A stretch of DNA of 64,000 bases from Rhizobium sp. JAB6 (lineage in GTDB: Bacteria > Pseudomonadota > Alphaproteobacteria > Rhizobiales > Rhizobiaceae). Shown here piece by piece: positions 54,567-63,978 of the stretch (position 1 is the stretch's first letter; each line of letters starts with the position of its first letter). A model generated the notes under the pieces. That model ran no database searches and had not been told where the DNA came from. It was given only the letters and a program-made list of their open reading frames with translations. The position numbers and the translations under genes were made by a program. The DNA lies in NCBI RefSeq assembly GCF_003024605.1, contig NZ_PYJQ01000010.1:393798-457797 (forward strand). The letters run 5' to 3'.

Positions 54567-55196
54567 TTACACGTCAGCGGAAAGGGACTTGCCGTAGCGG
54601 TGGAGCAGCTGCGCGACGTCGCTTTGCATGGCAGACAGCGGATGCGTCGCCTTCGCCTCGAAGGCGATCGGTTTGCGCTCGAAGACCGCGTAGCAGACCT
54701 CGCTGGGATCATGCCGGGACAGATAGGCAATCCCGTCCGGCTCCTCCGGATGATCCCAAAGCGCATCGGCCCATGCGCCGCATGGCTCATAGGGGCCGGT
54801 GGAGATTGAATTATCCGTGCCGAGGATCTGCAGCCCGGCGCCGTGCATCGTCACCATGCGCAGAGCCGTCCGGCTGGTGAGCTCCGTTACCGACCGGGTG
54901 ACAATTTCGCGTTCTGCAACCATCAGCCGTTGCGGGTTGCGCAGGATCGTCTCGGCGAACGCGCCTGCGAAGGCGTGGCCGATATAGAGCACGCCGAATC
55001 GTCCACTTGCGCTATCGAATCGATAAATTGGATTGTGGCCGGCTCCCGGTCCGAAAAACACCGGATCAAAGCTCGATCGGTGAATCCGGTGCAACACCGA
55101 TCCGGCCGGAATGGTCGTGATCGGTAAGTTCGCATTCTTCAACCAATCGGGCGGCGGCGCCGCCGCCCCGGACGGTCCTCGCACCGGCGGGGCCAT
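54567..55196 (-). CDS. RES domain toxin (NAD+-degrading type)
   Basis: Toxin of 209 residues with a RES fold; characterised relatives (MbcT, ParT) phosphorolyse NAD+ or ADP-ribosylate targets. The RES hallmarks are LHRIHRSSFDPVFFGPG (Arg), FGVLYIGHAFAGAFAETILR (Tyr71 and Glu82) and DGIAYLSRHDPSEVCYAVFE (Ser). The domain looks complete. The ATG overlaps the antitoxin stop (TGATG), a tight toxin-antitoxin arrangement. Confidence 0.87.
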   Translation of the reverse strand: MAPPVRGPSGAAAPPPDWLKNANLPITTIPAGSVLHRIHRSSFDPVFFGPGAGHNPIYRFDSASGRFGVLYIGHAFAGAFAETILRNPQRLMVAEREIVTRSVTELTSRTALRMVTMHGAGLQILGTDNSISTGPYEPCGAWADALWDHPEEPDGIAYLSRHDPSEVCYAVFERKPIAFEAKATHPLSAMQSDVAQLLHRYGKSLSADV

Positions 55197-55816
55197 CAGG
55201 CGAAGCCGTCGCCGGTATTGGCGCGGACTAGCCGCTCGACCGCGCCGAGATCACCCTGGCGCAAAGCCTCCAACGGCGACCGGCCGCCGAGCGCGCTATC
55301 CTGCGCAAGCAGGAAATCGAGCGTAGCCCAGGCGCCTTGGTCTGCGAGACCGCGAACGACCTCGGCTATCCCCGGCAAAACCTCTCCGTCCAGGAACTGG
55401 CAGGCTGGATATTTCCAGTCGCTTCCCTCCCGGACGCCAAGGATCGCGTTGCCCCGACGCCGCTTGTCGATCGCTTGGCGGGTGATGCCCGCAATTTTGC
55501 CGGCTTCTTCGGCGGAAAGGACGCCGCCGGCACGCAGGAGCAGTTGGTTCCGATGCTCGACATTGCGCGCGAGCGCCGGGACCATCGGGTCGAGATTGCT
55601 CACCGCCTCCCCGATAAACTCGGGATGGCTGAGGATTTGCGCGAGCGTTCCTGCGCCCGTCGGCGCGCCGAGAGCAGCCGTGAGCGCCTTCGACGGTGTT
55701 GTCGCGGCAATCCGTTCGAGTGCCGACATTGCACGACGCAGAAATGCGGCCTGGACGGAATCCGGGTCGGTCTGGAAACTCAGCACGAGCTCAGTTGAAT
55801 GCGGGGCGCGAGGCAT
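55196..55816 (-). CDS. Xre/MbcA/ParS-type antitoxin of the RES toxin
   Basis: Partner of the RES toxin, 206 residues, longer than the usual 120-150. A helix-turn-helix-like segment is near 98-125 (LSAEEAGKIAGITRQAIDKRRRG). The C-terminal toxin-binding part reads WATLDFLLAQDSALGGRSPLEALRQGDLGAVERLV, the DUF2384-like pattern. It comes first in the operon, as usual. The N-terminal 90 residues are less typical and may give different operator binding. Confidence 0.82.
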   Translation of the reverse strand: MPRAPHSTELVLSFQTDPDSVQAAFLRRAMSALERIAATTPSKALTAALGAPTGAGTLAQILSHPEFIGEAVSNLDPMVPALARNVEHRNQLLLRAGGVLSAEEAGKIAGITRQAIDKRRRGNAILGVREGSDWKYPACQFLDGEVLPGIAEVVRGLADQGAWATLDFLLAQDSALGGRSPLEALRQGDLGAVERLVRANTGDGFA

Positions 55817-56180
55817 AGTGACCTCCTCTGGTTGTCTTAGGATTTATATCGTAACGAAAACTACTGCGTCAACTCGCTCGATGGGGTTCTTTTACATCAT
55901 TGACGAGAAACGAGGGCTTCGTCTGCATAAGTTAGGGGTGATCCCTCTTCAGGGCGCGGCTCTACTCGCGCCCTGCCAGTCACTGCCGGAGCCCGCAAGC
56001 GGTCTCCGCGCATGCGGGTCACGCTCCTCTCGCGGGGGTATGATAAGCGGGCGGCTAGCGTCCGGCAGGGCTCGACGAGTGCTCATGACGAAGCGTCTCC
56101 TGCCTGTGCCGGTCGCTGGAGTGGTCGCAGCGTCGGCGGCACGGTTCGGCGTTGAGCGGCGCCGGGCGACAGGGAGGACC

Positions 56181-56608
56181 GAGGAAGTGCGGCCGGGACG
56201 AAGCGGTGCATTGCCCGCGGTGAAGACGATCTGCTCATCGGCCCGCATCCGCAGCACTTCATGCGGCTGGATCAGCGGCCGCGCTGCAAGCTGCTTCGAT
56301 CGCGTGCGCGACGAACCCGACGCCTGCTACGGCCGGCCGACCTGGTCGATCTCGACCGTGGTCGTGCCGCAGCGCTTCGAGATGTAGTCGGCCGTCTCCG
56401 GATCATTCACTGCCGCGAAGCTAATCCAACTCGCGCTCTCGAACCATTTGCTGGCAGCATCGCGCCCGCCATAGGTTTCGCGCATCTGGCCGATGCTCTG
56501 AAACAACAGCAACAGCGTGATGCCGTACTTGCGGCCTGCGTCGCGCGCCGTCTCCAGGATCCGCATGAAGCCGAGACGCGCGACCTCATCGGGGAGGAAC
56601 AGGTGCAA
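56181..56608 (-). pseudogene. traG: Conjugal coupling protein TraG, C-terminal fragment with amber stop
   Basis: The frame encodes LFLPDEVARLGFMRILETAR, then GRKYGITLLLLFQSIGQMRE and NDPETADYISKRCGTTTVEIDQVGRP, the Walker B and C-terminal part of VirD4/TraG coupling ATPases. A TAG at 56327-56329 interrupts it. Downstream in the same frame are SKQLAARPLIQPHEVLRMRA and DEQIVFTAGNAPLRPGR, so the frame is kept and only the stop intervenes. The N-terminal two thirds, with Walker A, is missing and the last residues diverge. It is inverted relative to traCD. Confidence 0.85.
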
Positions 56609-56610
56609 TC

Positions 56611-56799
56611 TTACTCGCCGCGCTCAGCCTCGAGAGCGGCAATTTCGTCGGAAATTTCCGCAATCCGTTGCCGGAGCTCTGCTTCGGTACCGTCGTCCAC
56701 CTCGCCTTCGCCGAAACAATAGCGCGCTATATGCAGCTCGAGCTTGGCTTCGAGTTGTTCGCGCTGGGTACGGAGTTGTTTAAGGTAGCTGTTTCGCAT
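56611..56799 (-). CDS. Small coiled-coil protein, unknown
   Basis: A 62-residue hydrophilic product: MRNSYLKQLRTQREQLEAKL, then DGTEAELRQRIAEISDEIAALEAE. Heptad-like leucines predict a coiled coil. The frame is open up to 56979, but ATG 56799 begins the orderly part; its ribosome site is weak. It ends directly before the traG fragment on the same strand. No family recognised. It may be a relic of the same conjugative element. Confidence 0.45.
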   Translation of the reverse strand: MRNSYLKQLRTQREQLEAKLELHIARYCFGEGEVDDGTEAELRQRIAEISDEIAALEAERGE

Positions 56800-57065
56800 C
56801 GCGAACCGCTCTTTCAGAGAAAAGAAAATAGGTCCTACCAAATAAATGGGGTCGAAACCGGAAAGTTTCGATAGGCATCCTATGCATCTGCGCCAACGCT
56901 GTATCGCAACCTGCCACAAGGCCATAATTTTCAAGCCATGGCGAAGCGGCTTACCGGTCATCACATTCATGCGACCCACACCTAAAATGATCCCGAAGGC
57001 AAATATTAGACGCTGACATCAGCTTCGAATTCGGGCTAATTCAGGCGGAGTGTTCGAGGTATGTT

Positions 57066-58352
<1,287 letters not shown>

Positions 58353-58367
58353 GGCGGAAAGGCCCGC

Positions 58368-59303
58368 TCAGCGCGCCCTCGCCCCCGCGCCAGCGACCGT
58401 TGCCGCCAACCCTTCTTCGACGGAGTAAGGCGGCGACCAGCCGGTGAGCGCCCGCGTCTCGCCGATATCGATCTGAAGGGAGCCGAGCAAGCGCTGCGCG
58501 GCGGCTCGACGCCCCAAAAACGCGGCAAGTCCCTCAAGCAGCGCAGGCGGCACCGGCAGCATCCAGGCCTTGCGCCCCGCGGCCAGAGATAGTTTGGAGA
58601 TCAGCTGACCGATCGAAAGATCTTCGCCGTCGCTGACCAGAAACACGCGATTGCCGACAGCCGGATGGCTGGCACACAGGAGCATGAAATCGACGAGATT
58701 GCCGACATAAACCAGCGATCTGCGGTTTCGAACCGCCCCAAATGGCCAAGGAAACGGCCGCGCGGCCCATCTCATCAGGGTTGCGAAATTCGCCTTCACG
58801 CCTGGGCCATAGATGAGCGGCGGCCGGATGATAACGACCTCCATGCCCGTTTCCGCTGATATCACGAGCAGGGCCTCCTCAGCCTCCAGCTTCGAGCGGC
58901 CATAGGCATCTTCCGGATGCGGCACATCCGTGGGCGTGAAGGGCTTTCCGTCTGCCGTCCCTTCGCCATTGACCTTGATCGAGCTCAGGAAAATGAAGCG
59001 TCTCACGCCCGCGGCCCCGGCCTGTCGCGCCAGGTTGATCGTTGCATCGACGTTGACGGCGCGGAATGCGGCCAACGGATCGTCGGCGCTCTCGTTCATG
59101 ACATGGACGCGGGCCGCCAGATGCATGACGACCTCGACGCCGGCAAGCGCATCGGACCAATCCGTATCGCTATCCATGGCCCCGATGGCGACGAAACCTG
59201 GGCGGGGGCTGCGGCTGACTGGCCGATAATCCATCCGCCGGCGGGAAAGCTCCGCACACAGGGCCTGTCCGACAAAACCCGTCGCACCCGTCACCAGGAT
59301 CAT
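58368..59303 (-). CDS. NAD-dependent epimerase/reductase (WreQ-like, O-antigen sugar)
   Basis: Extended SDR enzyme of 311 residues: GATGFVGQALC Rossmann motif (6-16), SSIKVNGE, and the AYGRSKLEAE active-site Tyr and Lys. In R. etli a similar protein, WreQ, reduces a UDP-4-keto sugar to UDP-QuiNAc and is encoded beside the transferase WreU; the same pairing is seen here, divergent. The substrate assignment is inferred from that context. The ATG at 59303 follows GGAGG by ten bases; an upstream frame to 59438 is not supported. Confidence 0.82.
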   Translation of the reverse strand: MILVTGATGFVGQALCAELSRRRMDYRPVSRSPRPGFVAIGAMDSDTDWSDALAGVEVVMHLAARVHVMNESADDPLAAFRAVNVDATINLARQAGAAGVRRFIFLSSIKVNGEGTADGKPFTPTDVPHPEDAYGRSKLEAEEALLVISAETGMEVVIIRPPLIYGPGVKANFATLMRWAARPFPWPFGAVRNRRSLVYVGNLVDFMLLCASHPAVGNRVFLVSDGEDLSIGQLISKLSLAAGRKAWMLPVPPALLEGLAAFLGRRAAAQRLLGSLQIDIGETRALTGWSPPYSVEEGLAATVAGAGARAR

Positions 59304-59489
59304 CCGCGCACTGCCTCCGCTTTCCGCACCATGATTTGCTGAGACATGCTTTGCACGGGATATCCGCTCGGAACAAGGGCGGGGAATCTTGTGGAGGATG
59401 GTTGTGCTTGAAATCGCGATATGACATGGACGGAGCATTGACGACCTTGATCACCCATAGAATATCGGGCGATGCAACGATAAGAGACG

Positions 59490-60065
59490 ATGTTTTATAC
59501 GATCGCCAAGCGCCTTTTCGATTTTCTCGCCGCTCTAGCCGCGACCATCGTTTTTTTCATTCCGATCCTGGTGGTCGCACTCGCAGTACGGCTGACCTCA
59601 CCGGGCCCGATCCTCTATTGGTCGGATCGGGTCGGTCGGAAAAATAAGATCTTCCGCATGCCGAAATTTCGTAGCATGCGCACGGACACGCCCGCGGTCG
59701 CGACTCATCTGCTGAAGGACCCCAAGATCTATTTGACGCCGATTGGCTCCTTCCTGCGCAAATCCAGCCTCGACGAGCTGCCGCAGCTTTGGTGCATCCT
59801 GAAAGGCGAAATGAGCATCGTCGGCCCGCGCCCGGCGCTGTTCAACCAACACGATCTTGTCGCCTTGCGCACAGAACGCGGTGTCGACGCTTTGCTACCG
59901 GGCTTGACCGGTTGGGCGCAGGTCAATGGCCGCGACGAACTGCCGATCCCCGAGAAGGTGGAGCTGGACGAGGACTACCTTCGCCGCCGCTCTTTTTTCT
60001 TCGACCTGAAGATCATATTCCTCACAGCCATGAAAGTCGTCCGGCGCGACGGAGTTGCTCATTGA
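59490..60065 (+). CDS. Initiating sugar-1-phosphate transferase (WreU-like)
   Basis: Inner-membrane enzyme of 191 residues of the bacterial sugar transferase family, which moves a sugar-1-phosphate onto undecaprenyl phosphate to start O-antigen or EPS units. One N-terminal membrane hairpin (about 12-36) precedes KFRSMRTDTP, LRKSSLDELPQLWCILKGEMSIVGPRPAL and PGLTGWAQVNGRD, all family hallmarks. Length matches the short, catalytic-core-only type. Beside the WreQ-like gene it probably loads QuiNAc-1-phosphate. Confidence 0.88.
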   Translation: MFYTIAKRLFDFLAALAATIVFFIPILVVALAVRLTSPGPILYWSDRVGRKNKIFRMPKFRSMRTDTPAVATHLLKDPKIYLTPIGSFLRKSSLDELPQLWCILKGEMSIVGPRPALFNQHDLVALRTERGVDALLPGLTGWAQVNGRDELPIPEKVELDEDYLRRRSFFFDLKIIFLTAMKVVRRDGVAH

Positions 60066-60198
60066 CAAACAATCGGCGAAATCGGCATCAGTGACACAAC
60101 GGCGTGGGAAAATTGCCGTATTCCTGCCCCTTTGCGACCATACGGCCCGTCATGGGGCGAGGAATGCCGGATGATGAATCGTTTCTAGACGAGGGCGG

Positions 60199-61608
60199 AT
60201 GACGACATTGGACGACTCGCGCATCAACAAACCGCATGCTGACCTTGCAGCCGAACCGATCGGCGTCACGAAGGCAGGAAGCAACATGACGAAACCGCTC
60301 GCCATCATCGGCGGCATTCTCTGGCTGCTTGTCGCTTCGCCGACCGTCGTCGAGAGCGACGCCTATCGCTATGCCACCGCGCTCCTCTCTCTGATCGCCC
60401 TCTACTACTATATGAAGGCGCCCATACGGCCGCGCACCGATTGGATCGGCTGGCTCTGCATGGGCTGGGCCTTCTATGTCATGGCGCGTTTCTTCATCAC
60501 CTTCTGGCTGACGCCGCAGCACGATATCGGCGCCTCGGACTGGCTCTATGCCTTTCCCTTCTTCTTTCCCATCATGGGCGTCGCCTTCCTGCTCTACGAA
60601 GAGCTGATGGAAAAGATCGTTGCGGCTTATTTCGCCATGGTCCTCATCATGCTAGTGGCAACACAGCATCTGCGCGACGTCTTTGCCGGCGAAACCATCC
60701 GTCCGCTGATCATGAACAACCAGATCCACGGCGCCGTCGCCTGCGGCATGATCGTGATATTCACCCTGTTCTGGCTGTTGCATTACCTGACGGACAAATC
60801 GAGCGACCGCCGGATCGCCCGGTTCGCCTATATCGTTTCGCCCTTCATCTTCGCGCTCTGTTTCATCGCCATTTACGGTGCCAAGTCGAAAGGCGTCTGG
60901 CTGGCACTCGGCATCACCCTGCCGCTGCTGGCACTCATTACACTTACCTACCTGCGCCTGAAGAGTGGCGTCATCATCATCATTGCCGTCGGGGCCCTGC
61001 TGATCGCCGGTATCTATGGCGTCAGGCACAATCTCGACAAGACGGCCGGCCCAACTGTGTCGGCCGCCCTTTCCATGGTCGAAAATGTGGCCAATGGCCA
61101 TGAGATGGGCGGCGTGGTTTCAAACGCAATCAGTTCCAACAATACGCCGGTGTCGATGGACGAACGCCTGCAGCTCTGGTCGAACAGCTGGGAAGTCTTT
61201 TCATCGGCGCCGATTTTCGGCTGGGGCAACAGATGGCTCGAACGCTGGGCCGAAACGCGCTACTCGCATGTCCAGTACACACTGCTACACAACGGCTATC
61301 TGGAAATCCTGGTGCGCTACGGCCTGTTCGGTGCGGCAATCATGGGCTTCATGCTCGCCACCTTCATCCGCGCCGTCTGGCGCGCCCGCAAGGCCGGCAT
61401 TATTCCGCGCGCCGCATGGCACGCCTACATCGCCTGCCTTTTCTTTTTCTCATTGACGCTCCTCAGCAACTCCAACAACCGCTTGGCGATCGGCGAAAGC
61501 CTGGCCTTCGCAAGCTCCGCCTTTGCCTGCTGGTGCCATATGCGGCTGAAGGGGGAGTATTTGACGATGGCGAAGGTGGAAAGGAAAGAAGCGGCCGTGA
61601 GAGCCTGA
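60199..61608 (+). CDS. O-antigen ligase/polymerase (Wzy_C) family protein
   Basis: Polytopic inner-membrane protein of 469 residues with about eleven helices and a large periplasmic loop at about 290-380 containing NGYLEILVRYGLFGA after HVQYTLLH, typical of Wzy_C proteins. It could be the O-antigen ligase (WaaL) or a polymerase; sequence alone does not separate them. An ATG at 60286 (MTKPLAIIGGILW) is an in-frame alternative that removes a hydrophilic leader of 29 residues. It completes the polysaccharide group. Confidence 0.82.
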   Translation: MTTLDDSRINKPHADLAAEPIGVTKAGSNMTKPLAIIGGILWLLVASPTVVESDAYRYATALLSLIALYYYMKAPIRPRTDWIGWLCMGWAFYVMARFFITFWLTPQHDIGASDWLYAFPFFFPIMGVAFLLYEELMEKIVAAYFAMVLIMLVATQHLRDVFAGETIRPLIMNNQIHGAVACGMIVIFTLFWLLHYLTDKSSDRRIARFAYIVSPFIFALCFIAIYGAKSKGVWLALGITLPLLALITLTYLRLKSGVIIIIAVGALLIAGIYGVRHNLDKTAGPTVSAALSMVENVANGHEMGGVVSNAISSNNTPVSMDERLQLWSNSWEVFSSAPIFGWGNRWLERWAETRYSHVQYTLLHNGYLEILVRYGLFGAAIMGFMLATFIRAVWRARKAGIIPRAAWHAYIACLFFFSLTLLSNSNNRLAIGESLAFASSAFACWCHMRLKGEYLTMAKVERKEAAVRA

Positions 61609-61956
61609 TAATGATAGTTGCACGACCGCCTCGACAGCAACACAAAGAACCCCATGATCGAATCTAGGATGGTTTGTTCTTCCGGAGCACTGATTGTGAT
61701 GTTCGCTGTTTCGAAGGGTGAGTGCGACCGTTAAGTTTCATGTCCTTTTCACCTGTTTGCCGTTTCCAAAGGTCACAGGTTCGAAGTGATTTGGTGCCGT
61801 AGGCAGATTGGCTGCTATCAGCCAAGCCGGCGATATAGCTCCTCTTCAACTGCCGACCGTCTACTGAGATGGTCTCCAGAAGGACCTTCCACCGGTGAGC
61901 CCTTATGCAAAACATGGTCAAGAATTGTTTGTAACTTTCCCGAAAGCACAGGCTAC
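61609..61956. other. Gap with one copy of a mobile-element-like repeat
   Basis: No convincing gene. It contains ATCTAGGATGGTTTGTTCTT at 61662 followed by CCGGAGC, nearly identical to the sequence at the right window end. An 85-codon minus-strand frame (61664-61921) has no family resemblance or ribosome site. Confidence 0.4.
61662..61688. repeat. Direct repeat, left copy
   Basis: ATCTAGGATGGTTTGTTCTT plus CCGGAGC. It differs from the copy at 63973-64000 at three positions and a one-base gap. It lies just after the O-antigen gene and could be the end of an insertion sequence. Confidence 0.55.
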
Positions 61957-62362
61957 TAGCGCCGCGGAACGCCGCGTACCGACCCGGCTCGGATTGCGGC
62001 CGCGGCCTCAGCCGCGATGCGCGACATGAATTTGCGAGAAAACTGCCCGAGAGGCTTCGGATCCTCGATCGCCCAAGACGTGGCTAAGTCATCGGTGTTG
62101 AACTCGTCGACAATGACCCAGGCGGGGGTGTAGAGCTTCGCACGTCGGGCTTCCGTTTCGGGTATTTGGACGGCGTGAGCGCCGGCCGTGGGCGGCTGGC
62201 TGGTAATCGGGAACAGCAGTGGTTTCGCTTTCCATCCCTACCGGCGAGGATCAGCATCACGCAGGTCGGCCGAGCCTTGCGGCCGCTTTCTTCCCCACGC
62301 TCATGTTGACGGGCCCAGAGATAGGAGTAAAGGATGATGTCCCCGTGCCGGTTATCAGTCAT
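61957..62362 (-). pseudogene. Toxin gene partner of the Phd antitoxin, frameshifted
   Basis: The first frame starts MTDNRHGDIILYSYLWARQH and runs through GEESGRKARPTCVMLILAG. Near 62228 the reading shifts by one base: the adjoining frame continues PLLFPITSQPPTAGAHAVQI, KLYTPAWVIVDEFNTDDLAT and PKPLGQFSRKFMSRIAAEAA, ending at TAG 61957-61959. Joined, this is a protein of about 134 residues, possibly PemK/MazF-like (family uncertain). It overlaps the antitoxin stop by eight bases. As read, no functional toxin is made unless the shift is a sequencing error or is bypassed. Confidence 0.75.
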
Positions 62363-62606
62363 CACGACTGCCATCGCGCGCGACCGCGTCGAGGCCAGCC
62401 AGGATTTCGTCACGCTCGGCGCCGACGAGATCCTCAACCCGCTGCGCCCGCTGAGCGGTGCTGGCGGTCAGACGATCAAATTGCTCGGCCGTGAGCAGCA
62501 CGAATTTGCGCTTACCGCGCTTGGTAATATCGACCGGACCGCGAAACGCTGCTTCAACGACCTCACCGGAACGGTTTCCAAGATCGGTTAAGGAAAAGCT
62601 GGCCAT
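62355..62606 (-). CDS. Phd/YefM-family antitoxin
   Basis: Antitoxin of 83 residues. It starts MASFSLTDLGNRSGEVVEAA, followed by GPVDITKRGKRKFVLLTAEQFDRL, the Phd/YefM fold. The ATG at 62606 lies seven bases after AAGGAG, an excellent ribosome site. It overlaps the frameshifted toxin gene downstream and has palindromes directly upstream. It seems intact while its toxin is broken. Confidence 0.87.
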   Translation of the reverse strand: MASFSLTDLGNRSGEVVEAAFRGPVDITKRGKRKFVLLTAEQFDRLTASTAQRAQRVEDLVGAERDEILAGLDAVARDGSRDD

Positions 62607-62620
62607 ATCTGATCTCCTTG

Positions 62621-62649
62621 CTATTCAGCTAAAATAGATGGAATAGCTG
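62621..62649. promoter_or_regulatory. Probable autoregulatory operator of the Phd module
   Basis: Nested inverted repeats CTATTC (62621-62626) with GAATAG (62641-62646), and CAGCTA (62626-62631) with TAGCTG (62644-62649). They lie 14 bases upstream of the Phd start codon, where such antitoxins bind their own promoter. Confidence 0.5.
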
Positions 62650-63182
62650 TTTTCGACAAGTCGCAAAGCGGTCCGCGATCAGTTCGAAATCAGGTGTCCT
62701 CCATATCAGTGGTGAGCAATAGTCCGCTGAGCAGAAGAAGCCGTTCGCCGACGCAGCCACCGACCCTTAATGGTATCGCTCCGCATTTAAGGGCGCTTAA
62801 CTTAGCTCACCCTATTTAAGCTGAGAACCAATTGCTTAAATAGCACTGCACCCTCATAATTGGGCATGTGATCTGATGGGATACCTGGTTATCGACAGAA
62901 GGAGGAAGTTTACCGCACGGGCGATGATCCCTTTCCGATCTTCCGATGACCATATGCCACATCGAGACCGCAAGTTTCGCATCGAAAATCGATTAAAATC
63001 AGGGGTCGATATAGAAATCCAATTAGAATTCCTTCGCGACTGAGGAACTCGCCTTTTCGCTTAACGACGCACAAAATGCGTCATTGCCAAGTTGATGCTG
63101 CTGCGACCAACGGTCCACCACCGCGAAATTCAAGTATTTGTACGCCAAATGCTCTCTATTTTCGTCGCATAATCCAGGGGAA
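62650..63182. other. AT-rich gap with an orphan palindrome
   Basis: No gene is supported over these 533 bases. A 39-codon frame at 62924-63043 lies downstream of AGAAGGAGGAAG but at too great a distance. A 62-codon minus frame (63023-63211) has no recognised family. The main feature is the palindrome at 62812-62843. Confidence 0.4.
62812..62843. promoter_or_regulatory. Perfect 10-bp-arm palindrome with extra half-sites
   Basis: CTATTTAAGC (62812-62821) and GCTTAAATAG (62834-62843) are exact reverse complements with a 12-base spacer. Two further half-sites, ATTTAAG and GCTTAA, lie about 20-28 bases upstream (62785-62800). It has the form of a repressor operator, but no intact gene starts nearby, so it may be left from a lost regulator. 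Confidence 0.5.
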
Positions 63183-63719
63183 CTACGAGGCCGTGCGACG
63201 AAAGACGACATGCGGCCCTAGAGAGCTCTCACGTACCCCGAATTTCTGCGCGGATAATCTTCGGAGGGCGGCTTTTGTAGGTGCCACGTTTCCTGGCGGC
63301 GGCGACACCTCAGCCTGCCGATCGCGGCGTGAATTGGTTTCGAATTCGGCGAAGACGCTGAGCATGTCAAAAAACACCTTCCGAGCAGCGGCGGAGATAT
63401 CGACCGGCTGCTCAGTGGCCATGAGATGTGCGCCCTTGGCCTTGTGACAGTCGACTACAGCCTGCAGATCTCGCAACGATCGGGCCAGCAGATCCATGCG
63501 GTGGATAGCTAGCGCCTCGTCAGCATGGATGAAGTCGAGGATGGTCGTCAGTTGCGGACAACCTGCGAGCGCCGCAGCACTTTTCTGCTCCTCGCGGATG
63601 ATTTCGCAGCCGGCATCCCTGATGCGCGGCAAGGTTCTGTCATTCATTGCCGCCGTGTGCCATGCGGCGCGGACTTTTTCCGCGTTCGCAAGGCCTATCG
63701 TGGATGGCGAGGCTTCCAA
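63183..63719 (-). pseudogene. Degenerate serine recombinase (resolvase family)
   Basis: The 178-residue frame keeps the resolvase middle: IHRMDLLARSLRDLQAVVDC, then KVFFDMLSVFAEFETNSRRDR, matching the L-D-R-L-x-R-S and F-x-x-x-x-x-A-E-F-E-R motifs of Tn3-type resolvases. The N-terminal YxRVST segment with the catalytic Ser is not found, and some key Arg residues differ. The C-terminal DNA-binding part is short. It is best read as an inactive remnant. Confidence 0.65.
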
Positions 63720-63759
63720 TCTAAATGAGTCGTAGGACGAGAGAGGTCAGAGCTTCCTT

Positions 63760-63978
63760 ATGACGGGAGTGCCGCTGGTGAAAAGGATCCCTGTGATCTG
63801 GCATACGCTTACTGGCTTCGAAAACACGCGTTCATCACTGACGGCGAAGCTTCCGGACATCCGCGACTTCAAGCTCACCGCCGGCAACGTAGCCATGTTG
63901 ATCAGCAACCCCGACGTTCAGCAACCGTTCTTCATCTTGGCCAAAAATCCCAGCGTCGAGCCGGCGGGATCCATCTAG
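63760..63978 (+). CDS. Unrecognised 72-codon reading frame
   Basis: Starts MTGVPLVKRIPVIWHTLTGF and ends ILAKNPSVEPAGSI. Codon use looks coding-like, but there is no good ribosome site and no family is recognised. The end abuts the right-hand repeat, suggesting a truncated gene fragment. Confidence 0.25.
   Translation: MTGVPLVKRIPVIWHTLTGFENTRSSLTAKLPDIRDFKLTAGNVAMLISNPDVQQPFFILAKNPSVEPAGSI

Noticed and set aside
55949..56180. Continuation of the traG frame to its stop codon
   Set aside because: The frame stays open but resemblance to coupling proteins ends at about 56181, so I did not count this tail as traG.
62924..63043. 39-codon frame after a GGAGG sequence
   Set aside because: The ribosome site is about 18 bases from the ATG, too far for normal initiation, and the peptide matches nothing known.
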